A stretch of DNA of 16,834 nt from an uncultured Neomegalonema sp. (GTDB lineage: Bacteria > Pseudomonadota > Alphaproteobacteria > Rhodobacterales > Rhodobacteraceae). The stretch spans positions 1 to 16,834 of the forward strand of contig CALFWP010000043.1 in assembly GCA_937927905.1 (NCBI GenBank), given 5' to 3'. The notes beneath the pieces were generated by a model that was given only the letters and a program-made list of their open reading frames with translations, was not told the DNA's origin and ran no database searches. Numbering within the stretch: the first letter of the stretch is position 1; each line of letters opens with the position of its first letter. The position numbers and the translations under genes were made by a program. Below are positions 7,773 to 13,856 of this stretch, in pieces.

Positions 7773-8717
7773 CTATGCCCGTCCGCCGACAAAGAAATAA
7801 TAAAAAAAATGCAAAAATACCGGTGCGGCATAGGTCAGGCTGTCCACACGGTCGAGAATGCCGCCATGCCCGGGGATAAGCCCGCCGCTGTCTTTAACAT
7901 TCAGGTCGCGTTTGACGGCGGACATTGTGACGTCGCCCACAAAACCGGCCATCGCAATTACTATTCCGGCCAATGCAGACCAGAGCAAGGGCATCACGGT
8001 AAGGTAAGGCCCTGTCAACGCCGCGATAAGCATTGTCGTGATTGCACCGCCGATAAACCCTTCCCGGGTTTTGTTCGGGCTGACGCCTGGTACGATTGCC
8101 TTTTTGCCCGTTAGCTTACCCCAGGTAAATTGGGCAACATCATTGAATTGGGCTGTGAAAACAAGAAACAGCAACAATCCTGCACCCGCCGCCGTGCCGT
8201 TATGCCTGTCCCCCTCGGTCAGCATCATGGCCGCATGCGACAGGGTGAAGACCGTCATCATCAGACCCCAGCTGACAGTGCCTGCCGCTTTCAGAAAACC
8301 GTCTGTCTGGCCCTTGAACACCATAATCATCGGCAGGAAAAGAAACATCCATACCGGAATGAAAATGACAAACATGCCGTACCAGCCTGTATGCGCCCAG
8401 TAAAACTGAACCGGTACGGACAGATAGGCAAACAGGATGACAATCCGGTCGATGCGCCGTGTCGGAATCAGAGAGAAATATTCTTTCAAAGCCAGATATG
8501 CGATGAAACCCAGAAAGATGGTCGAAATAGCGCGGTCAATAACAATCGCGACGGTGAATATCCCGATCATGAACCACCAGGATTTTATCCGCAGTGTCAG
8601 CTCGTCGCTTGAACGGCCCGGGCGGGTATTTGAGAGCCGGTAGGCAATCAGGCTGGCCAGGCTCAACAGCGCAAAAATTACAGCGATCGCCCACCATACA
8701 TGTTCTGAAACGCTCAT
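7773..8717 (-). CDS. cdsA: CDP-diacylglycerol synthase (phosphatidate cytidylyltransferase), CdsA/YnbB-like
   Basis: An integral membrane enzyme that would convert phosphatidate and CTP to CDP-diacylglycerol. The 314 residues contain about eight hydrophobic segments. The family signature is complete in the C-terminal part: S266, K269-R270, K275-D276, H284-G-G and D289-R-V-D292. The SPNKTREGFIGG block is at 213-224. Before it, the usual D-x-x-A-Y region reads FNDVAQFTWGKLTGKK (191-206), with Q-F in place of the common A-Y-x-x-G pattern. I associate that with the YnbB branch of the family, not with the main CdsA. The ATG at 8717 overlaps the TGA of the CDP-alcohol transferase by four bases (ATGA), and its own stop touches the plsC ATG. 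This gene is therefore the middle of a tightly coupled lipid operon. Confidence 0.9.
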   Translation of the reverse strand: MSVSEHVWWAIAVIFALLSLASLIAYRLSNTRPGRSSDELTLRIKSWWFMIGIFTVAIVIDRAISTIFLGFIAYLALKEYFSLIPTRRIDRIVILFAYLSVPVQFYWAHTGWYGMFVIFIPVWMFLFLPMIMVFKGQTDGFLKAAGTVSWGLMMTVFTLSHAAMMLTEGDRHNGTAAGAGLLLFLVFTAQFNDVAQFTWGKLTGKKAIVPGVSPNKTREGFIGGAITTMLIAALTGPYLTVMPLLWSALAGIVIAMAGFVGDVTMSAVKRDLNVKDSGGLIPGHGGILDRVDSLTYAAPVFLHFFYYFFVGGRA

Positions 8718-9319
8718 GGCTGCGAACCTTCTTTAAGCGCGCCCTTTACGCGGTTTCCGATAGTCACGATGCTGAGTATCAATGCCGCCCACAATGCTAT
8801 GCCGAATAACGCCGGCCCGATTATATCCGTGCCCAGCAGAAAACCGGATATCCCGAAAAAAGCCGCACGGTCACTTTTCCCGAAAGGGCCCTGGTATTGC
8901 CGTTGAGCACCGATCATTGGACCCATTACTCCCGTCATTTCCGCGGTGATGGCCAAAAACACTATAATAACAACATGTTCCGGTGCCGTAATCAGAGCGA
9001 AAGGCAGATAAAGCGCGGCATCACTCAACACATCCGCCACTTCGTTGAATAATGCGCCGAACCGGCTTTTCATATCAAACTCACGCGCCAGCATGCCATC
9101 GATCGCATTCAGAGCCATACGCACGAGAAGACACAAAGGCATCAACATAAGGCAGAGCTGTGAGGCGTTACTGAACCAGATCCAGGCCCCGTATATCAGG
9201 CTCAGCACCAATGCCGCGCCTGTGACCTGATTGGCTGTAAGACCTTTTGCCGCCAGCCCCGAACATAAAGGGCGCAGCATGTTTTGAAACTCAGGCTTCA
9301 GATCGTAAATACTGGGCAC
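8714..9319 (-). CDS. CDP-alcohol phosphatidyltransferase, YnbA-like, with variant signature
   Basis: A multi-spanning membrane protein of the CDP-alcohol phosphatidyltransferase family, which would swap CMP on CDP-diacylglycerol for an alcohol headgroup. Counted from the GTG at 9319, the signature reads N71-x2-D74-G75-x2-A78-R79-x8-G88-x3-N92-x3-D96. The usual family pattern has Asp at positions 71 and 92 as well, so two of the four metal-binding Asp are Asn here. From memory E. coli YnbA shows the same substitutions and a similar opening (Y-x-x-K-P-x-F-Q-x-L-L-R-P), so this is probably a genuine subfamily. Start choice: GTG 9319 has GGAAAAAAG eight bases away; a TTG at 9334 is possible and adds five residues. 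It heads the operon with cdsA-like (four-base overlap) and plsC. The headgroup is unknown. Confidence 0.85.
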   Translation of the reverse strand: MPSIYDLKPEFQNMLRPLCSGLAAKGLTANQVTGAALVLSLIYGAWIWFSNASQLCLMLMPLCLLVRMALNAIDGMLAREFDMKSRFGALFNEVADVLSDAALYLPFALITAPEHVVIIVFLAITAEMTGVMGPMIGAQRQYQGPFGKSDRAAFFGISGFLLGTDIIGPALFGIALWAALILSIVTIGNRVKGALKEGSQP

Positions 9320-9387
9320 ATCTTTTTTCCGCAAAATTCCGCAGATCGCGTTGAAATAATGAGACAGTGCAATCCGTTTACTTTATA

Positions 9388-9415
9388 TTGAGAAAACGCT
9401 GGCGTTATTTATGTA
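9388..9415 (+). promoter_or_regulatory. infC: Possible infC promoter
   Basis: TTGAGA at 9388-9393 and TATGTA at 9410-9415, 16 bases apart, resemble sigma-70 -35 and -10 boxes. They would place a transcript start about 45 bases upstream of the ATA start codon. The match is moderate and was judged by eye. Confidence 0.3.
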
Positions 9416-9457
9416 AAAATAGCAATGCTCAATGTACCAGTGACAGAAACTACTGAT

Positions 9458-9471
9458 GGAGAACGAAGATA
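9458..9471 (+). promoter_or_regulatory. infC: Shine-Dalgarno and ATA initiation codon of infC
   Basis: GGAG at 9458-9461 is followed seven bases later by ATA at 9469-9471. An in-frame TGA at 9454-9456 closes the frame just upstream, and no ATG, GTG or TTG lies in frame between it and 9520. The ATA codon is therefore the start that fits both the ribosome binding site and the protein. IF-3 discriminates against such codons, so a rare start here implies autoregulation, as is established for the AUU start of E. coli infC. Confidence 0.8.
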
Positions 9472-10011
9472 GCCCGTAGACCAAACCTCGCGCCGCCGAC
9501 CAGAGAGACTGGCCCGCGCGTGAATCATTTTATCCGCTGCCCGAAAGTTCGCGTTATTGACCATGAAGGCGAGAACAGGGGAATTATGAACCCTGGTGAT
9601 GCCGTAAGACTTGCGGAAGATGTGGGGCTGGATCTTGTCGAAGTATCCCCGAACGTGGACCCGCCTGTTTGTAAAATTCTGGATTTTGGAAAATATAAGT
9701 ACGAAACCCAGAAAAAGGCTGCGGAAGCCCGCAAAACCCAGAAGACGGTTGATCTGAAAGAAGTTAAATTCCGTCCGAATATCGACACTCATGACTATGA
9801 GGTCAAACTCCGGAGTGCCCGTAAATTTCTGGGCGAGGGTGACAAATTGAAGGTCACGCTCCGGTATCGCGGACGTGAGATGGCACACCAGGAATTAGGT
9901 CGTGCTCTTCTTGAGCGTGTATCAGGTGATCTTGAAGATATCGGGAAAGTCGAATCAATGCCGAAGCTTGAGGGACGGCAGATGATTATGGTCGTCGGTC
10001 CTCGCGCTTAA
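9469..10011 (+). CDS. infC: Translation initiation factor IF-3 (ATA start)
   Basis: IF-3 binds the 30S subunit, keeps it apart from 50S and proofreads the start codon and initiator tRNA. Read from the ATA at 9469 the protein has 180 residues. It begins I-ARRPNLAPPTRETGPRVN, a basic leader like that of alphaproteobacterial IF-3, and continues RCPKVRVIDHEGENRG (N-domain), DLVEVSPNVDPPVCKILDFG (the family signature region), a charged linker KKAAEARKTQK, and the C-domain with KEVKFRPNIDTHDY and RYRGREMAHQELG. A shorter reading from GTG 9520 would lose 17 conserved residues and has no nearby ribosome binding site. It is divergent from the lipid operon and ends in a strong terminator. rpmI and rplT do not follow it, which is common in alphaproteobacteria. 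Confidence 0.93.
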   Translation: MARRPNLAPPTRETGPRVNHFIRCPKVRVIDHEGENRGIMNPGDAVRLAEDVGLDLVEVSPNVDPPVCKILDFGKYKYETQKKAAEARKTQKTVDLKEVKFRPNIDTHDYEVKLRSARKFLGEGDKLKVTLRYRGREMAHQELGRALLERVSGDLEDIGKVESMPKLEGRQMIMVVGPRA

Positions 10012-10034
10012 CGAATGGCTTAAACGCATTTTCC

Positions 10035-10066
10035 AACCCCTGCCTTATACGGCGGGGGTTTTTGTT
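10035..10066 (+). terminator. Rho-independent terminator of infC
   Basis: CCCCTGCC (10037-10044) pairs with GGCGGGGG (10051-10058) over eight base pairs including one G-T. Two A-T pairs extend the stem, the loop has six bases, and a T-rich tail TTTTTGTTT follows. It lies 25 bases after the infC stop, so infC is probably transcribed as a single-gene unit. Confidence 0.88.
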
Positions 10067-10116
10067 TACGGCCTCATGCATTAAGAAACAGCCGCTCAAT
10101 AGGATTGGAGACATGC

Positions 10117-11010
10117 GTGGCGTCCGGAGTAAAACTGTCGCACCGGCTTGAGTTTTTTGTCGTAAAGACTGTTGCGCACACAATTTGCCGGCTGCCGCTT
10201 GATGTTGGTCCGTCAATCGGTGCAGCCGTTGCCCGCACCCTAGGGCGGTTCACAGGTTTGAGAAAGCGGGCTTTGCGGAATCTTTCCTATGCGATGCCTG
10301 AACTTAGCGAGGCTGAAAAATCCGCCGTACTTACGGATATGTTTGACGGTCTGACGCGCAATCTTCTGGAATACCGTTACCTGCAAAAACTGACTGATGA
10401 TCTTGGCCGTATAGATATCGAAGGGGAGGAACACCTGCGGATGGCCCGGGATTCTGGGAAGGGCGCTGTGCTTGTAACCGGCCATTTCGGAAACTGGGAA
10501 GTGATCAGAATCGCATTTGCCCGCTTGGGATGGCCACCTGCACTGATCTACCGCGCGTTTAACAACCCGTTGTTTGACGAATTTTCGCGCAATCTGATGA
10601 TGGTCACAGACGCACCGATATATCATAAAGGACGCCGGGGGGCGCTCGGGATGCTTCGTCATGTCAGAGGCGGCGGCGCGGCAATGATCCTGACGGATCA
10701 GCGATTTGCCGGGGCACCTGATATTCCGTTTTTCGGTAAGCCGGCAAAAACGTCAGTTGGAGCTGCGGAAATTGCGCTGAATTACGGTGCTTTATTGCTG
10801 CCGGTGCGAGGTGAGCGTATTGGCCGGTCCAGTCGTTTCCGCGTTGTGATCGAACCACCATTGAATGTTGAGGGCCAAACCGCAGAAGACGTTACAAAGA
10901 TGGTTAACAGCAGTCTCGAAATATGGGTACGTGCACGTCCGGAGCAGTATTTCTGGATGCATAACCGCTGGGGGAAAATCAGTTCCGGGATGATGCCCCG
11001 GCAGCCTTGA
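10117..11010 (+). CDS. Lysophospholipid/lipid A acyltransferase, LpxL/HtrB family
   Basis: A 297-residue membrane-associated acyltransferase of the LpxL/LpxM/HtrB family, which adds secondary acyl chains to lipid A from acyl-ACP at the inner membrane. From the GTG at 10117 the catalytic HX4E motif is HFGNWE with H123 and E128. Downstream are IYRAFNNPLFDEF, LTDQRF at 191-196, the IPFFGKPAKTSVGAAEIAL region, and PEQYFWMHNRWG near the C-terminus, all typical of the family. GTG 10117 is chosen because GGAG (10107-10110) lies six bases upstream; a TTG at 10105 would overlap that site. The 3' end overlaps the convergent DUF1223 gene by 32 bases. Whether it acts on lipid A or on another acylated lipid cannot be decided from sequence. 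Confidence 0.88.
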   Translation: MASGVKLSHRLEFFVVKTVAHTICRLPLDVGPSIGAAVARTLGRFTGLRKRALRNLSYAMPELSEAEKSAVLTDMFDGLTRNLLEYRYLQKLTDDLGRIDIEGEEHLRMARDSGKGAVLVTGHFGNWEVIRIAFARLGWPPALIYRAFNNPLFDEFSRNLMMVTDAPIYHKGRRGALGMLRHVRGGGAAMILTDQRFAGAPDIPFFGKPAKTSVGAAEIALNYGALLLPVRGERIGRSSRFRVVIEPPLNVEGQTAEDVTKMVNSSLEIWVRARPEQYFWMHNRWGKISSGMMPRQP

Positions 11011-11743
11011 GGTCACCGCCATAGCGTATTTGTGTTGCACCCAATATCGGACCGACTTTGCCATCTTGAACTATGACTGCCAAGCCGCCTTTGCCTTCCG
11101 GTTTAGTATCAACAAACGTACCGGCAGATGACCCGTCCCATTTTGCGAGTTTACGCCATTCACGGACAACATTCGTGTATTCTATACTGCGTCCACGGTT
11201 TTCGCCTGCCCCAATATCTTTCACCACACTGGAATCATAACCAACCAGCCAGATAATTGCGTCCCTGGAATCGGCCTCTACAGCTTTTATGGAGACTTTC
11301 ACTGTGTCGCCGGACAGCTCGGCACTAACTGTGGCGGTATCTTTTTCGCGCGAATAAGTTTCAACAGCACTGCTGACTTGGGAATGACGACTACCGATCA
11401 CATCTATGCTTCCATCAATCATAAGCTGTGGTGTGTAGACATGTCGGGAGCGCATTATCTTAGCATAGTCCCTTTGCCGCCTTGTGTTTTCTGGTAAAGC
11501 AAGATCATCTTTCCATCCAAGGTAGTCCCAATAATCAACATTCAACGATAATGCGATTATATTTTCTTGTTTCGTCAGCTCTTTAAGCACTTTGTCTGCA
11601 GGCGGACATGAGCTGCAACCCTGGCTGGTGTAAAGTTCTACGACTACAGAGTTTTCAGCCTGAGCTTTTTCTGCAAAAACAGCTTGGGTCAGACTTGCGA
11701 TCATCCCGTACATCAGAACAGAAAGCTTACCGATTTTAAGCAT
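10979..11743 (-). CDS. Exported DUF1223 protein (thioredoxin-like CxxC)
   Basis: A member of the DUF1223 family; function unknown. From the ATG at 11743 it has 254 residues, and AGGTGG lies close upstream. The N-terminus MLKIGKLSVLMYGMIASLTQ with AVFA at 21-24 is a typical signal peptide, so the protein is probably periplasmic. The conserved start of the domain is VVELYTSQGCSSCPPADKVL at 34-53, where C43 and C46 form a CxxC in a thioredoxin-like context. SLNVDYWDYLGWKD and YTPQLMIDG follow, as expected for the family. A redox role is often guessed for the CxxC but is unproven. The reading frame runs 45 codons further upstream, but that part lacks a signal and a ribosome site. By eye the gene is richer in A and T than its neighbours. 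Its stop lies inside the 3' end of the convergent acyltransferase gene. Confidence 0.88.
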   Translation of the reverse strand: MLKIGKLSVLMYGMIASLTQAVFAEKAQAENSVVVELYTSQGCSSCPPADKVLKELTKQENIIALSLNVDYWDYLGWKDDLALPENTRRQRDYAKIMRSRHVYTPQLMIDGSIDVIGSRHSQVSSAVETYSREKDTATVSAELSGDTVKVSIKAVEADSRDAIIWLVGYDSSVVKDIGAGENRGRSIEYTNVVREWRKLAKWDGSSAGTFVDTKPEGKGGLAVIVQDGKVGPILGATQIRYGGDLKAAGASSRN

Positions 11744-12016
11744 TGCCCACCTATGATATTCGCATACTACCGTTGCTGTATAATCGTATTTTAGTCTGCA
11801 CTGAGTGCACATGCTAATCACGCCTGTGCGATAAATTAAAGTATCATATCCATTTAACCGACCAATTCCTTGATACACTGAATGGCAGTCATTCTTAATT
11901 TACAGCATTGCAAACAGATCAAACCTCTCACAAGATAGCCTAATAACGAATGCCTAATAGTGCGTATCGAAGTGATGCTTTTTGATATTTGCACATTAAC
12001 GTGTGGGGAGAGGCTG

Positions 12017-13042
12017 ATGAAACTGGATGGCTCGCAAGTAATTGCTGCAGATCGGGATACGGTGTGGAAAGCGCTTAATAATCCTGACGTTTTGCACGCC
12101 TCCATTCCCGGCTGCCAGAAGATGACGCAGGTCTCCCCTGTTCAATTTGAAGCTGTCGTCCAGCAAAAAATAGGCCCTGTGAAAGCAACTTTTAATGGTG
12201 TCGTTCATCTGCACGACGTTGTTGAAGGTCAAAGTCTGACACTTTCCGGCGAGGGGAAAGGTGGTGTTGCAGGTATGGCAAAGGGGTCTGCGAAAGTCTC
12301 TTTGTCTGATGTGCCGGGCGGCACAGAGGTTTCGTACGATGCTGATGCGAGTGTCGCAGGGCGGATTGCTCAATTGGGATCGCGTCTGATTGATGGCGTT
12401 GCGAATCGTATGGCCAATACATTTTTCGAGAACTTTAAAGCAGCGGTCGAAGGTGAAGGCGTTGTATCCGCAGAGACCGGATCTGCTGGTGGTGCTATTG
12501 TTGCCGGTTCTGCTTTGGGCGCAGCCTCGGGTTTGGCAGGGGATGCGGTCTCGGGTATTGCGGGAGGTGCAGCGGATGCTGTGACCGGCGCGATTGGCGG
12601 TGTAACGGGCGCTGCAGGTGAAGCTGTTTCCGGTGTAACGGATGCGGTTTCGGGTATTGCGGGAGGTGCAGCGGATGCTGTGACCGGTGCGGTTGGCGGT
12701 GTAACGGGCGCTGCGGGTGAAGCTTTTTCCGGTGTAACGGATGCGGTCTCGGGTATTGCGGGGGGTGCAGCGGATGCTGTGACCGGCGCGGTAGGTGGTG
12801 TAACAGACGCAGCGGGAGATGGTGCCACGAATGTTGCGGCCGGTGTCGCAGCTGCAGTGGCAGGAGGGGGTGTTGCGGCTGCGGCGGCATCCGGTGCCAA
12901 GGGCACTTATGACCGGACGGAAGATGCGATAAAAAGTCTGAAAGGTCCTGATAATACCAGCGCATCCGGTGGGAAGCCCTGGTATCTGTGGATTATCCTT
13001 GCATTGATTATTGCAGTGATCGTCAAGCTTGCGCTTGGATAA
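12017..13042 (+). CDS. CoxG-like SRPBCC protein with Gly/Ala repeat region and C-terminal membrane anchor
   Basis: Residues 1-146 form a CoxG-type SRPBCC domain (carbon monoxide dehydrogenase subunit G family): MKLDGSQVIAADRDTVWKAL, HASIPGCQKM, GPVKATFNG, a GKGGVAGMAKG loop and DGVANRMANTFFENF. The family is tied to CO dehydrogenase maturation in some bacteria but is widespread without it, and no coxMSL genes are visible here. Residues 147-300 are Gly/Ala/Val-rich, and from 176 they consist of a 33-residue unit repeated about 2.8 times, each unit made of three 11-residue modules. Residues 321-340 are a hydrophobic segment ending one residue from the C-terminus, so the protein is probably tail-anchored with its SRPBCC domain in the cytoplasm. 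The ATG at 12017 has GGGGAG six bases upstream. Overall 341 residues, roughly double the bare domain. The gene ends at a bidirectional terminator. Confidence 0.87.
   Translation: MKLDGSQVIAADRDTVWKALNNPDVLHASIPGCQKMTQVSPVQFEAVVQQKIGPVKATFNGVVHLHDVVEGQSLTLSGEGKGGVAGMAKGSAKVSLSDVPGGTEVSYDADASVAGRIAQLGSRLIDGVANRMANTFFENFKAAVEGEGVVSAETGSAGGAIVAGSALGAASGLAGDAVSGIAGGAADAVTGAIGGVTGAAGEAVSGVTDAVSGIAGGAADAVTGAVGGVTGAAGEAFSGVTDAVSGIAGGAADAVTGAVGGVTDAAGDGATNVAAGVAAAVAGGGVAAAAASGAKGTYDRTEDAIKSLKGPDNTSASGGKPWYLWIILALIIAVIVKLALG
12542..12820 (+). repeat. 99-bp in-frame tandem repeat in the CoxG-like gene
   Basis: Copies start at 12542, 12641 and 12740, exactly 99 bases apart, each beginning GATGCGGT(C/T)TCGGGTATTG. 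The first two are nearly identical over 99 bases; the third is close for about 67 bases and then drifts. The unit encodes 33 residues, which split into three related 11-residue modules. Confidence 0.93.
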
Positions 13043-13105
13043 TAAGCCGGTGAGATTTTGCGACTGCTTTTCCGTCCTTTGGATAAGCCGCTATATCTAT
13101 CAAAT

Positions 13106-13141
13106 AAAAAAGGCACTTACCGGCCCGGTAGGTACCTTTTT
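13106..13141. terminator. Bidirectional terminator between the CoxG-like gene and the Wza-like gene
   Basis: AAAAAGGCACTTACCGG (13107-13123) and CCGGTAGGTACCTTTTT (13125-13141) are complementary apart from one mismatch and one wobble pair. The A-run on one side and T-run on the other make it work on both strands, which suits the convergent genes ending at 13042 and 13160. Confidence 0.85.
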
Positions 13142-13159
13142 CAGAAGCTGAACTGAAAT

Positions 13160-13792
13160 CTACAGGAAGGTTTCCGGAATGATGATTGTATCCCCCGGTG
13201 CGAGTGGGCGGTCGGCAGCGATATCACCTTTTCTGACAAGGTCATCAAGGCGCAAACGGTAGGATACTTTTTCAACACCTTCCTGACGTACCAGTACCGC
13301 AGCGTTTCCGTCAGCAAATTCTGTCAGTCCGCCAACGGCAATAATCACATCAAGTGCGGTGATTCCGCGACGGTATGAAAGGGATGTCGGGTTGGTTGCT
13401 TGACCCAGGACTTTGATTTGCTGGCGCGGATCACCGGGTCCGTCAACTTGCGCGATGACCTGCACATTCGGGTCCTGTACGTAAGCAGCAAGTTCTTGCT
13501 CAATATCACGACTCAGTTCGGAAGGGGTTTTACCCGCAGCTGTAATGTCTTCGATCAAGGGCATGGAAAAACGGCCATCAGGACGGATCGGTACCGTGAT
13601 CGACAATTCCGGATTACGCCAGACGAAAACCTGGATGGTTTCACCCGGACCCAGGCGGTATTCGGGCGATGCTACACCAAGGCTGGTGCCGATAGTCTCA
13701 GCCGGTGCGGAAAGGTTACTTGGGCCTAAAGAGCCGCATGCACCAAGACCGAGGGCGAAAAAAATGCCTGTAACGAAGCGGAATATGGTCAT
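13160..13792 (-). CDS. Wza-like polysaccharide export lipoprotein
   Basis: An outer-membrane polysaccharide export protein (OPX family). The 210 residues open with a lipoprotein signal MTIFRFVTGIFFALGLGAC, lipobox LGAC with C19 as the acylated cysteine. Residues 45-115 (YRLGPGETIQVFVWRNPELS through DPNVQVIA) match the polysaccharide export N-terminal domain, and IKVLGQATNP with the following LDVIIAVGGLTEFA is an SLBB-type domain. It ends LAPGDTIIIPETFL. It is much shorter than E. coli Wza (379 residues) and lacks the C-terminal outer-membrane barrel helix, like the short OPX proteins of many alphaproteobacterial clusters. The ATG at 13792 has AGGAG about ten bases upstream. It follows the deacetylase gene on the same strand with a 64-base gap, and ends at a bidirectional terminator. 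No Wzc-type kinase or polymerase gene is visible in the window. Confidence 0.9.
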   Translation of the reverse strand: MTIFRFVTGIFFALGLGACGSLGPSNLSAPAETIGTSLGVASPEYRLGPGETIQVFVWRNPELSITVPIRPDGRFSMPLIEDITAAGKTPSELSRDIEQELAAYVQDPNVQVIAQVDGPGDPRQQIKVLGQATNPTSLSYRRGITALDVIIAVGGLTEFADGNAAVLVRQEGVEKVSYRLRLDDLVRKGDIAADRPLAPGDTIIIPETFL

Positions 13793-13817
13793 TGTCAGAA
13801 TGCTCCTAAGGGTATCG

Positions 13818-13850
13818 CTTATGCAGTATAAGTTGCAGAAACTTATGCAA
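13818..13850. promoter_or_regulatory. Palindromic and repeated motif upstream of the Wza-like gene
   Basis: CTTATGCA occurs twice, at 13818-13825 and 13842-13849, 24 bases apart. The first copy is part of the inverted repeat CTTAT-gcagt-ATAAG (13818-13832), and the second ends TTGCA...TGCAA (13833-13850). The whole fills half of the 64-base gap between the deacetylase stop and the lipoprotein start. A regulator site is possible; this is inference. Confidence 0.35.
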
Positions 13851-13856
13851 ATTCAG

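Noticed and set aside
9409..9888. 159-residue minus-strand frame
   Set aside because: It lies opposite infC, whose identity is certain.
9520..10011. GTG 9520 as the start of infC
   Set aside because: It removes the conserved basic leader and lacks a nearby Shine-Dalgarno, while ATA 9469 has both.
10012..10116. Missing rpmI and rplT after infC as an anomaly
   Set aside because: In many alphaproteobacteria infC is separated from rpmI-rplT, and the strong terminator shows a normal single-gene unit.
12542..12820. Regularly spaced repeats as a possible CRISPR array
   Set aside because: The repeats are directly adjacent, 99 bases long and in frame, with no unique spacers.
12370..12906. 178-residue Pro/Ala-rich frame on the minus strand
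   Set aside because: It is the antisense reading of the repetitive Gly/Ala region of the CoxG-like gene; its repeats come from the 99-bp unit and it has no ribosome site.
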